Notes under the pieces: generated by a model | Database searches by the model: none | Told to the model about the DNA's origin: nothing | Seen by the model: only the letters and a program-made list of their open reading frames with translations | Shown here: piece by piece, positions 1 to 6,757 of the stretch | Layout: every line of letters starts with the position of its first letter | How positions within the stretch are numbered: the stretch's first letter is position 1 | Assembly (NCBI GenBank): GCA_003454605.1 | Contig: DMKD01000057.1 | Span: 1 to 10,636, forward strand | Source of the DNA: Spirochaeta sp. | Lineage (GTDB): Bacteria > Spirochaetota > Spirochaetia > UBA9216 | Direction: 5' to 3' | Length of the DNA: 10,636 nucleotides | Position numbers and translations under genes: made by a program

Positions 1-292
1 CGCCCTTGAGATGGCCGGCCCATACATAGGTTGTTCGAAACAGTCGTTTGCTTATTCCCGCGTGGAGGGCCACTTGTCCCATCATTACGAAGAGGGGGAT
101 GACAGTCAGACTATAGGATGAAAATGTTTCAAAGAGATCCGCAATCACCATACTGAAGGCTGCATGCGGGCTGATAATCATGGCAAAACCTAACACACCC
201 GCTGCAATCATCGCGAATGCAACAGGCATTGAGGTAAGCAGAAGTGCGAAAAGGATTACACATCCGAGTATTCCAATCTGTACTGCTGTCAT
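1..292 (-). CDS. dctM: TRAP transporter large permease DctM, N-terminal part (cut by window edge)
   Basis: This is the large, multi-helix permease of a tripartite ATP-independent periplasmic (TRAP) transporter. It forms the ion-coupled translocation channel in the inner membrane. About 97 residues are present, from ATG at 290-292 to the left edge, where the frame is still open. The visible part is almost all hydrophobic: a first helix (GILGCVILFALLLTSMPVAF), a second around MIAAGVLGFAMII, then the segment SLTVIPLFVMMGQVALHAG, which is typical of DctM proteins (PF06808) just before the third helix. The start overlaps the dctQ stop by four bases (ATGA), so translation is probably coupled to dctQ. 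The remaining roughly 330 residues lie outside the window. Confidence 0.93.
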   Translation of the reverse strand, partial: MTAVQIGILGCVILFALLLTSMPVAFAMIAAGVLGFAMIISPHAAFSMVIADLFETFSSYSLTVIPLFVMMGQVALHAGISKRLFRTTYVWAGHLKG

Positions 293-771
293 GGCTTGAT
301 GTACTCCTTGCCGGGGTGAATCATATGATAGATGAATACTATCATCATCAATGCAGAATTCAGGCTGATTACGAGGGGAATCCAGAATACCGGCAGTCCC
401 AGGTTAGGAAAGACCTCTCCCTTTTCAAGGAGTGAGAGGCCGTGTTTGAACGTCTGAAACGAAAGTATTCCGAATATAGCAAGAGATGACATTCTTATTA
501 TTATATCCATTACTATGCGTCCGAACCTGCCGGATTTATGATAAAAGAATTCAATTGCTATATGACCCTTAACAGCCGTCAGGTAGGGAAGGCCACAGGC
601 AACCGAGATCACCCCGCAGGCCCTTACCATATCGTATGCTCCGGTAATACCAGTGTTGAAGATTCTGAGTATGACGTCTGCGACAGTTATACCCATCATG
701 AGCAGAACAGCCGCGCCTGCAATGTAGGCAAGCGCCTTGATGATGCGGCTTATTACCACGAAAAATTTCAT
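289..771 (-). CDS. dctQ: TRAP transporter small permease DctQ
   Basis: This is the small membrane subunit of the TRAP transporter, which pairs with DctM and docks the substrate-loaded binding protein. It has 160 residues, the normal size for the family (PF04290). Four hydrophobic segments are visible, at about 12-35, 47-70, 85-107 and 127-150. The short loop between helices 2 and 3 contains the family-like GHIAIEFFY sequence. The ATG lies only six bases after the dctP stop, and the stop overlaps the dctM start, so dctP-dctQ-dctM form one operon read leftwards. Nothing is visibly broken. The substrate cannot be told from this subunit. Confidence 0.93.
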   Translation of the reverse strand: MKFFVVISRIIKALAYIAGAAVLLMMGITVADVILRIFNTGITGAYDMVRACGVISVACGLPYLTAVKGHIAIEFFYHKSGRFGRIVMDIIIRMSSLAIFGILSFQTFKHGLSLLEKGEVFPNLGLPVFWIPLVISLNSALMMIVFIYHMIHPGKEYIKP

Positions 772-777
772 AGATTA

Positions 778-1815
778 TTATTTAAGCATTGCCTGAATGT
801 CGGCAAGAAACTCATCACCGGGAAGCCCTTTTTCTTTGGCGGCATCCACATAAGCGTCGTAGATAGGCGCCATAGCATCAATCAGGCTTGAGTTTTCAGC
901 ATCAGAGAGACTGATAAATGTTTTGCCGAGCCCCTCTACGAAGGTTTCGCCCTGAGTATCGGCTTCATCCCATGCCTCACCCTGCTTTGCAACCCACTCG
1001 TCGCTCACATCAGTCATAATTTTCTGAAGATCAGCCGGCAGCGAATCCCATTTATCGTTGTTCATGACAACGAACATGCTTGTTGTGTATCCAATTGATT
1101 TGGTGTCGATAACATAGTCGATTACTTCACCCTGTTTCCAGCCCTTAAGGGTTTCTATAGGACAGAAAGTAGCATCAACTACACCCTTTGAGAGTGCTTC
1201 GTAAGTGTCGCCCTGGCTCATTGAAATCGGTGTTCCGCCTAAGGCTTCAACAATTTTAGCGGAAAGACCGGTTGCCCTGATCTGTTTACCGGCAATATCA
1301 GCTGTTGATTTGATTTCTTTCTTTGATGCAAGGATTCCAGGACCGTGGGCATGGAGATAAAGGGTGTGAACACCGGAAAGCTCTTCGGGCTGATATTTCT
1401 TTACCATATCATTAGCAACCTTAGTTGCTGTTACGCCGTCAGGATAACCAAGAGGAAGGTCAAGGGCTTCAAGCAGAGGGAATCTGCCTCTGGTATAAGC
1501 AAAAACGCTCATGCCTATGTCGGCAACTCCGGATTCAACTGCCTCGTAAGTCTGCGGCGCCTTTGAAAGGGTTCCGCCCGGGAACATAGTAATCTTTATC
1601 TGTTCGTCTGAACGGGTCTCAATTTCTCTCGCCCATGCTTCGGCAGTCTGTGCCTGAAGGTGGGTTGCAGGAAAGAAAATTGCATAATTGAATTCATAGG
1701 TTTTCTTTTTTTCAGGGGCTTTAGAGGAAGTTTCGGAATCGGAACCTCCGTTATCTTTCGAACATCCGGCAAAAAGTACCGCTGCAGCAAACATAATTAA
1801 TAGAGCTTTTTTCAT
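778..1815 (-). CDS. dctP: TRAP transporter solute-binding protein DctP, lipidated
   Basis: This is the extracytoplasmic binding protein (PF03480) that captures the substrate for DctQM. I start it at the ATG at 1813-1815, giving 345 residues. A strong AGGAG lies nine bases upstream, and the signal peptide MKKALLIMFAAAVLFAGC begins there; the longer open frame up to 1938 has no signal logic. The lipobox LFAGC puts the acylated cysteine at residue 18, followed by a Ser/Gly/Lys-rich tether to about residue 38, so the protein is membrane-anchored rather than free. The core has the conserved block GKQIRATG (about 177-183) followed by EALGGTPISMSQGDTYEAL and GVVDA. Arg180 is the probable carboxylate-binding arginine of TRAP binding proteins. 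The substrate is probably an organic acid, but its identity is open. Confidence 0.94.
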   Translation of the reverse strand: MKKALLIMFAAAVLFAGCSKDNGGSDSETSSKAPEKKKTYEFNYAIFFPATHLQAQTAEAWAREIETRSDEQIKITMFPGGTLSKAPQTYEAVESGVADIGMSVFAYTRGRFPLLEALDLPLGYPDGVTATKVANDMVKKYQPEELSGVHTLYLHAHGPGILASKKEIKSTADIAGKQIRATGLSAKIVEALGGTPISMSQGDTYEALSKGVVDATFCPIETLKGWKQGEVIDYVIDTKSIGYTTSMFVVMNNDKWDSLPADLQKIMTDVSDEWVAKQGEAWDEADTQGETFVEGLGKTFISLSDAENSSLIDAMAPIYDAYVDAAKEKGLPGDEFLADIQAMLK

Positions 1816-1936
1816 GTGTTTCTCCTGATAATAACAGTTATGACAGGATATCCGAAAATAAGAAAAAACGCAAATGATTTTAAGTATATTAAAGAAGTTT
1901 GAGTATGAGTTCAGATGGATGGTCTCGCCAGAACAC

Positions 1937-1957
1937 AATTAAAGTTGTCCTTTAATT
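1937..1957. promoter_or_regulatory. Inverted repeat AATTAAAG-N5-CTTTAATT, possible operator
   Basis: Two perfect 8-bp arms (1937-1944 and 1950-1957) are separated by TTGTC. Neither side is followed by a T run, so it does not look like a terminator. It lies about 120 bases upstream of the dctP start and 135 bases upstream of the chemoreceptor promoter, which suits a regulator-binding site for the TRAP operon. This role is inferred from position only. Confidence 0.4.
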
Positions 1958-2091
1958 TGCAAATGAAAGTAAAAAAATGGACAAAATTTACAGCACGCCT
2001 TTTGTTGTTTTTTTCAAAGAAAAACAAATTGGGATAAGTGACTGTGGAATTAAGATTTACAGCGGAAAGTTGAATATTAATACGCGATTCC

Positions 2092-2120
2092 TTGATTTTC
2101 AAAATACAAGATCTTACAAT
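2092..2120 (+). promoter_or_regulatory. Candidate sigma70-type promoter for the chemoreceptor gene
   Basis: TTGATT (2092-2097) and TACAAT (2115-2120) are separated by exactly 17 bases. Transcription would start near 2127, leaving a leader of about 29 bases. The leader contains the ribosome site GGCGGAG (2142-2148) seven bases before the ATG at 2156. A housekeeping-type promoter contrasts with the flagellar sigma28 promoters used by many chemoreceptor genes. Confidence 0.55.
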
Positions 2121-2155
2121 ATTAGTAATGTGCACAATATAGGCGGAGTATTGAA

Positions 2156-4171
2156 ATGAAGAATATGAAATTGGCTATGAAACTTTTTTTAGGGTTTGGA
2201 GTTATTCTGTGTTTAACAGGAATAGTTGCTTTTTTGGGTTATTCCGGGTTGAGGAATGTAGGTAAAGCTGTAGAGCTTTCAACAGATGTCAATCAGATAT
2301 ACAAGAATATGCTGATACTTCGCAGATATGAAAAAGATTTTATGCTGCGTGGATTTGAGTTACATGAAGGTGATACTCAAAACGCAGTAGAAAAGCATTC
2401 TGGGGTTGTAGCTGCCAATATAGAATATATTGATATTGTAAAATCAAAAATGCAGACTCCGGATGATCAGCTGATGATATCAGCTTTAAGTAGTGATTTT
2501 GATGCTTATTTGACTGCCTTTAAAAATTATACCGAAGCAGCGCAATTGAAAACAACGGCTCTAGCATTGTTATCTGAAGAAAGCAGCAATGTTTTTGAGG
2601 TGAATCAGCTAATGTTTGATGTTCAAAAAGCCAAGCTGGACAGTCAGTTTCTTAATGCGGATGAGAGTCGGACAGATCTCTTAAAACGTCTTGAAAAAGT
2701 AGATGGTTATAAATATGTAAAAGAAATAATGTTACAGATACGTAGAAGCGAGAAAGATTATGTTATTCGTGGAAAACCCCAATATATTGATCGTGTCAGG
2801 GCTCTTCTATCTGAAATAAACTCTTTGTTGACTGAACTAAAAACAAAACATACGAAAGCGGATGATCATGCCAGAGTTGATGCCATTCTTGCAAGTATTG
2901 ATAGCTATAGTAGTTCATTTGAAGATTACATTATTCAAAATGACGCTCAGCTTGAACAGGCTTCTCAAATGGTTGAATCGGCCAGAGCGGTTTTATCGAG
3001 CGCGACTGAGTTGGTGAATAATATCGATGAACAACGCTCTGCTGAGCAGCAACTTGCGGTTCTTCTTTCATTTGCCGCAGCAGCTGCTGCGGTTTTGTTT
3101 GGAATAATTATTGCATTGATAATAACCCGGTCAATTACTGTTCCAATGCGAAAAATACTCGGCACAACACGATCGGTTGCAGATGGTGATTTCACAGCTA
3201 ATATAGATATTCAACAAAAAGACGAAATTGGATTATTAGCCGAAGCATTGGCGGATATGATCAGAAAACTTTCAGTAGTAGTGAGTGATATTAGGTCTAC
3301 ATCTGTGAACGTAAGCGGCGGCAGTCAGCAGTTGAGTGATACCTCCATTCAGATATCTCAGGGGGCTACAGAGCAAGCTGCAAATGCTGAAGAGGTTTCG
3401 TCATCAATGGAAGAGATGGGGTCTAATGTACAGCAGAATGCAGACAATGCGGCTCAGACTGAAAAAATAGCATCAAAAGCCGCAAAAGATGCTGCTGAAG
3501 GAGGGCTTGTTGTAATTGAAGCTGTTGAAGCGATGAATGAGATTGCTGAAAAAATCAACGTTATCGAAGAAATTGCAAGAAATACAAATTTGCTTTCACT
3601 TAACGCAGCTATTGAAGCAGCTCGGGCAGGGGAACATGGTAAAGGTTTTGCTGTTGTTGCTTCAGAGGTTGGGAAATTGGCAGCGAACAGTCAGAAGGCG
3701 GCAGCAGAAATATTGGAGCTTGCACAATCCACAGTTTCAAAAGCTGATGATGCAGGAGCCAAAATACAAGCCATTGTTCCCGACATTCAGAAAACAGCAG
3801 AACTTGTAAGCGAAATCAATGCATCAAGTTCAGAGATGAACTCAGGTATTGGACAAATCAATCAGGCTATGGTTCAACTAGACCAGGTTATTCAACAAAA
3901 TGCATCAGCTGCCGAAGAATCTTCTTCTATGTCAGAAGAGCTAACCGGACAAGCTAATCAATTAATGGAATTTGTTAGTGTATTCAAAATTGACAATTCA
4001 TATTCCGGCAAAAATGGAAAAAGTTCTTTGAAGGTGTCTGCTTCTCTAAAACAGCCTTCTATAAGGCAGATAGTTGAACCTAAAGTGATTCAAAAGAAAG
4101 CAGATCTAGACGTAGATGTCGATTTCAGCATATCCCAGGATACTGTAGATGATGGGTTTGAAGAGTTTTAA
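2156..4171 (+). CDS. Methyl-accepting chemotaxis protein with HBM sensor domain
   Basis: This is a 671-residue transmembrane chemoreceptor that signals through CheW and CheA. TM1 is at about 10-28 and TM2 at about 300-324. The 270-residue periplasmic region resembles the helical bimodular (HBM, PF16591) sensor. Each module carries the same motif, LRRYEKDFMLRG at 55-66 and IRRSEKDYVIRG at 195-206. A HAMP domain follows (about 325-378). Then comes the coiled-coil hairpin, with the conserved tip around EIARNTNLLSLNAAIEAARA (472-491). By hand alignment to E. coli Tsr, each arm is one heptad (7 residues) shorter, which would suit the 34H class. A flexible charged tail (about 612-671) ends in GFEEF, which fits the CheR/CheB-binding pentapeptide pattern x-[HFYW]-x2-[HFYW]. 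The ligand is unknown; known HBM receptors bind organic acids, and a TRAP importer lies next door. The gene reads as more AT-rich than the downstream kinase (by eye). Confidence 0.95.
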   Translation: MKNMKLAMKLFLGFGVILCLTGIVAFLGYSGLRNVGKAVELSTDVNQIYKNMLILRRYEKDFMLRGFELHEGDTQNAVEKHSGVVAANIEYIDIVKSKMQTPDDQLMISALSSDFDAYLTAFKNYTEAAQLKTTALALLSEESSNVFEVNQLMFDVQKAKLDSQFLNADESRTDLLKRLEKVDGYKYVKEIMLQIRRSEKDYVIRGKPQYIDRVRALLSEINSLLTELKTKHTKADDHARVDAILASIDSYSSSFEDYIIQNDAQLEQASQMVESARAVLSSATELVNNIDEQRSAEQQLAVLLSFAAAAAAVLFGIIIALIITRSITVPMRKILGTTRSVADGDFTANIDIQQKDEIGLLAEALADMIRKLSVVVSDIRSTSVNVSGGSQQLSDTSIQISQGATEQAANAEEVSSSMEEMGSNVQQNADNAAQTEKIASKAAKDAAEGGLVVIEAVEAMNEIAEKINVIEEIARNTNLLSLNAAIEAARAGEHGKGFAVVASEVGKLAANSQKAAAEILELAQSTVSKADDAGAKIQAIVPDIQKTAELVSEINASSSEMNSGIGQINQAMVQLDQVIQQNASAAEESSSMSEELTGQANQLMEFVSVFKIDNSYSGKNGKSSLKVSASLKQPSIRQIVEPKVIQKKADLDVDVDFSISQDTVDDGFEEF

Positions 4172-4172
4172 T

Positions 4173-4440
4173 GATGAACTATATGCAATATTTGTTTTAA
4201 AAGCAGAGAAAAATCTTGAAGTAAAAAAAAGATGGAGAAACCATCCCGGATGGAATCCTGGCTGATGCAGCACACGAGGTTGTTACATTAGAACCGGAGC
4301 AAATTGAACAGCCACCAGGGATGGGAGTAAGCCAGTTAAATGTAGCTGTTCCGCAACTCACGTTTGTGCAGCAAATTTATTATACTCCGGTGCAATAGGC
4401 ATCGATAGAGTAATTCTCCCTGTACTTGATTTTAAATGCA
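4173..4440 (+). pseudogene. Degenerate, internally deleted cheW remnant
   Basis: Three CheW-like pieces lie in order but not in one frame. Frame of 4173: DELYAIFVLKAEKNLEVKK (4173-4229), like the CheW N-terminal strand pair (E. coli DEEYGIDILKVQEI). Frame of 4231: ILADAAHEVVTLEPEQIEQP at about 4255-4314, like the CheW segment ahead of the PP motif, running on to a TAG at 4396-4398. Frame of 4392: GIDRVILPVLDFK (about 4398-4436), like the last CheW strand. The central 60 or so residues of CheW (the region with NLRG) are missing. The first frame break falls at a run of eight A (4223-4230). The remnant starts at the receptor's stop codon, where mcp-cheW pairs commonly occur. A single homopolymer error could explain one break but not the missing middle, so I call a pseudogene. 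Identification is from memory of the family, without a search. Confidence 0.72.
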
Positions 4441-4460
4441 ATCCTGTGGATTATAGAAGT

Positions 4461-5843
4461 ATGAAGAAGATAGTAGTGAAATTCGGCGGATCAAATCTTA
4501 GAACCAAAGAGGATATCCAGAAGATTATAAAAATAATTAAGGCCTATAACAGGCCCCTGGTAGTTATTGTATCGGCCTTTTACGGTATAACAAATTATCT
4601 GACTGAGGGCCTGACTACAATTCAAAACGATGAAAAACATATTGCCTCGATGATCACTTTTATGAAAAATCTCAAGCGCGAGACCCTGGAAGAAAACATC
4701 TCTGATGAAACAGCACGGACGCAGGCCTATATAAAGGTTAAACAGCGGCTTGAAGAGCTTCATAAATACCTTATTGGTATCCATTATATCGGTGAAGTTC
4801 CTGATTTCGTTGAAGACAGGATCCTCAGCTATGGCGAAAAGCTCAGCTCACTGATGCTGTCGCTAATTCTTCAGCACCACGGAATAGACGCAGTAGAAGC
4901 AATGCCTGAAGATATCGGCCTGGTTACCGACGGAGCATTCAGCAGTGCATCGGTGAACTTCGAACTCTCGGCAGCTCCGGTTCGCGATGCCCTCGGTGAA
5001 GACCGCATCTACATTGTTCCCGGATTCTACGGTCTGTCCACTGACGGGCGTATCAACCTGCTCGGGCGCGGCGGCAGCGATTATTCCGCCGCAGCCATTG
5101 CAAGCTGTATCGGCGCCGAATCACTCGATGTATGGAAGGATGTAAACGGTTATATGTCGGCTGATCCGGGGCTTATTCCTGAAGCACGGCGAATTGAAAG
5201 CCTCTCCTATAATGAGGCTGCTGAGTTGTCATACTTCGGCGCGAAGATCCTTCATCCGCGGACAGTGGAACCCCTGCTCGAACAGAATATTCCGGTACGG
5301 ATATTTAATATAAATAATGCAGGAAGTATCGAACCGCTGACGGTTATCGGCAATGCACCTCAGAATGAAACTTCTGAACTTAAAAGTGTAACACTTAAAA
5401 GCGTAACCTACAGCGACAGTTTTGCAATCCTCAAGCTTGAAGGCGCCGGGGTTGGGATTAAGGCAGGAATCCTTGCGGAAGTGACCGGGCTGTTCACCAG
5501 CAAGCGAATAAACATCAAATCAGTTGTAACGTCGCAGACTGCAATTAACATCTACCTCGATTCGCCTGATCTGTCGGCGGCTGTTAATTTGCTTGAGAAA
5601 AACAAGCCTCATGCGGTAACAGGCGTTGTGCCCCGCGACAATCTCTCAATTATTGCGCTTGTAGGTGATAAGCTTGTTCATTCTCACGGCTTGGCATACC
5701 GTATGGTTGGTGCTGTTGCCGAGCAGGGGATTGATCTTAAAATTGTTTCAGTAGGGGCGAGTGATTCGGCAGTTTACTGTGTTGTTGATCGGGCTGATCG
5801 CGAAGCAGCTGTGAAGGTTATCCACGATACTTTCTTTGATTGA
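4461..5843 (+). CDS. lysC: Aspartate kinase (monofunctional)
   Basis: Phosphorylates L-aspartate with ATP, the first step to lysine, methionine and threonine. It has 460 residues. The amino-acid kinase domain (about 1-300) starts with VVKFGGSNL (5-13; usually KFGGTS). It has GEKLSS at 125-130, the LGRGGSDYSA nucleotide/substrate loop at 201-210, DVWKDVNGYMSADP at 223-236 and ELSYFGAKILHPRT at 255-268. The last block closely resembles the kinase half of ThrA. Two ACT domains follow (about 320-385 and 395-458), which are the usual site of feedback inhibition. There is no homoserine dehydrogenase fusion. I choose ATG 4461 because the family begins at this point (MKKIVVKFGG); an in-frame GTG at 4446 is the alternative. 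Neither has a good ribosome site. The frame is open well upstream into the cheW remnant. lysC is the usual symbol for the monofunctional enzyme. Confidence 0.94.
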   Translation: MKKIVVKFGGSNLRTKEDIQKIIKIIKAYNRPLVVIVSAFYGITNYLTEGLTTIQNDEKHIASMITFMKNLKRETLEENISDETARTQAYIKVKQRLEELHKYLIGIHYIGEVPDFVEDRILSYGEKLSSLMLSLILQHHGIDAVEAMPEDIGLVTDGAFSSASVNFELSAAPVRDALGEDRIYIVPGFYGLSTDGRINLLGRGGSDYSAAAIASCIGAESLDVWKDVNGYMSADPGLIPEARRIESLSYNEAAELSYFGAKILHPRTVEPLLEQNIPVRIFNINNAGSIEPLTVIGNAPQNETSELKSVTLKSVTYSDSFAILKLEGAGVGIKAGILAEVTGLFTSKRINIKSVVTSQTAINIYLDSPDLSAAVNLLEKNKPHAVTGVVPRDNLSIIALVGDKLVHSHGLAYRMVGAVAEQGIDLKIVSVGASDSAVYCVVDRADREAAVKVIHDTFFD

Positions 5844-5845
5844 GA

Positions 5846-6076
5846 TCAACTGACAAGGCTTAAAATATTATTACTTTCCATCACGATAAAGGTCTGATCT
5901 TTCTCGTTGAATTTTACGAGACTACCGTTTAGAAACAGAAGACGCTCAAGTTCCTTCCAATCTGAGGTTTTTCCGGAAAACACTTCCTCATAGACTATGT
6001 ATTCTTCAATTAAAAAATCTTGTCCTTTAGAATCCTGAGCACGGAATGTTCGTGTAAAATTAGTTTTGGTCATCAT
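5846..6076 (-). CDS. Small hypothetical protein
   Basis: This encodes 76 residues (or 75 from the second of two adjacent ATGs, at 6071-6073). AGGAT immediately upstream suits the second ATG better, with AAGGA a little further away. It is soluble, acidic and without a signal peptide or membrane segment. The pattern of short strands (DSKGQDFLIEEYIVYEE; then LNGSLVKFNEKDQTFIVMES near the C-terminus) recalls small conserved proteins ending in a G-x2-V-x4-D-x-TF-x-IV motif. I cannot name a family or function. Its stop lies two bases from the aspartate kinase stop, tail to tail, with no visible terminator between them. Its promoter region is shared with the divergent gene at 6212. Confidence 0.7.
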   Translation of the reverse strand: MMTKTNFTRTFRAQDSKGQDFLIEEYIVYEEVFSGKTSDWKELERLLFLNGSLVKFNEKDQTFIVMESNNILSLVS

Positions 6077-6097
6077 ATCCTATTCCTTATGATCATA

Positions 6098-6126
6098 ATA
6101 ATATTTGATCACATTTCTCATGTATA
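6098..6126 (-). promoter_or_regulatory. Candidate leftward promoter for the small protein
   Basis: On the minus strand, TATACA (6126-6121) and TATTAT (6103-6098) are separated by 17 bases. The -35 box directly abuts the first palindromic box (6127-6142). Two copies of TGATCA (6090-6095 and 6106-6111) flank the -10. This is a moderate match, called mainly because of its position. Confidence 0.4.
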
Positions 6127-6178
6127 TGACACGGAGGTGTTATTGTGTTCCATTGTTGCATATGACACGATGGTGTCA
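6127..6178. promoter_or_regulatory. Two palindromic operator-like boxes, TGACAC-N4-GTGTCA
   Basis: Box 1 is TGACAC-GGAG-GTGTTA (6127-6142), with one mismatch between its arms. Box 2 is TGACAC-GATG-GTGTCA (6163-6178), a perfect 6-bp dyad with a four-base spacer. Both are preceded by ATA and share about 17 of 20 positions, so they are also direct repeats with a 36-base period. They lie between two divergent genes, and box 2 sits just ahead of the ribosome site of the rightward gene. Such paired dyads are the normal look of binding sites for a dimeric regulator. The protein is unknown; the LuxR-type regulator two genes downstream is the nearest candidate. Confidence 0.62.
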
Positions 6179-6211
6179 GACTCAGAAATAATTAACAGAA
6201 GGAGTTAAATT

Positions 6212-6757
6212 ATGTTGAAACTAAACAAAAGCGAAACTTTTACTACCGAAAGCTGGCCGGTGATTATTGATACGATTGCTGCAGCTTTTCACTTCACGGA
6301 AGCACAGAAGAAAGGTTTCTATAATAATAAAACAGCTAAGCTGATTGCTGCAATTCCCTTTATTGCAGAGTGCCGCCAGCCCATGCGCACAGCAGTTTCG
6401 CATGTTGCAATCTACCAGATTGCCAGGCGGGAAGGTAAAGAGATTTTCCTCCATGATATCGATGATGATGCATCGATCATGGACAGATTATTCGAAGGTT
6501 CAAACTTCAACGGTGGAGATAAAACTATAATTAATCGCGGTATGAACTTGCTGGCTCTTCAGATGATAAGGGGATATGCAAAGGATTGGAGCGGTGATAT
6601 TATGACATCCAAGTATAATCCGTTTGTTCAGCAAAGCTGGGACTTCAAGGCGGAAGAGGCTGCACTGATAGAGGAGATTAAAGCGGTAGACTGTCCTGAG
6701 ATAGATGCGGTTATGGAATTAAATGAAGTTAGAGGATATTGGGACGGAGGGGAATAG
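6212..6757 (+). CDS. Hypothetical protein, first gene of a pair with a membrane LuxR regulator
   Basis: This 181-residue soluble protein is not recognised. A strong ribosome site, AGAAGGAG (6197-6204), lies seven bases before the ATG. There is no signal peptide and no membrane helix. It looks mostly helical, with a basic middle (AIYQIARREGKEIFLHDIDD, about 67-86), an NGGDKTIINRG segment around 99-109 and an acidic, Trp-containing C-terminal third. Its last 35 bases overlap the first codons of the next gene, and the two genes probably form one transcript under the paired palindromes at 6127-6178. A functional link to the membrane regulator is therefore likely, but the role is unknown. Confidence 0.82.
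   Translation: MLKLNKSETFTTESWPVIIDTIAAAFHFTEAQKKGFYNNKTAKLIAAIPFIAECRQPMRTAVSHVAIYQIARREGKEIFLHDIDDDASIMDRLFEGSNFNGGDKTIINRGMNLLALQMIRGYAKDWSGDIMTSKYNPFVQQSWDFKAEEAALIEEIKAVDCPEIDAVMELNEVRGYWDGGE

Larger units (their letters stand above)
1816..2155. promoter_or_regulatory. Divergent intergenic region between dctP and the chemoreceptor
   Basis: This is a 340-base AT-rich region with no convincing gene. It holds an 8-bp inverted repeat (1937-1957), a small palindrome ATAAC-A-GTTAT (1831-1841) close to the dctP ribosome site, and a clear rightward promoter (2092-2120). I could not find a convincing sigma70 or sigma54 promoter for dctP. An open frame of 60 codons at 1977-2159 lacks a ribosome site and contains the rightward promoter, so I do not call it a gene. 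Confidence 0.6.

Noticed and set aside
538..891. A 117-codon plus-strand open frame across dctQ and dctP
   Set aside because: It is a shadow of two well-supported genes and has no family features.
1816..1938. A longer N-terminus for DctP starting at 1938
   Set aside because: It would bury the lipoprotein signal peptide 41 residues inside; the ATG at 1815 has a strong ribosome site.
1977..2159. A 60-codon plus-strand open frame upstream of the chemoreceptor
   Set aside because: It has no ribosome site, its composition is that of intergenic AT-rich DNA, and it contains the best promoter for the chemoreceptor and overlaps its start.
4171..4200. A short peptide starting ATGATGAAC right at the receptor stop
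   Set aside because: It ends after nine codons and is out of frame with the CheW-like piece; it is part of the pseudogene.
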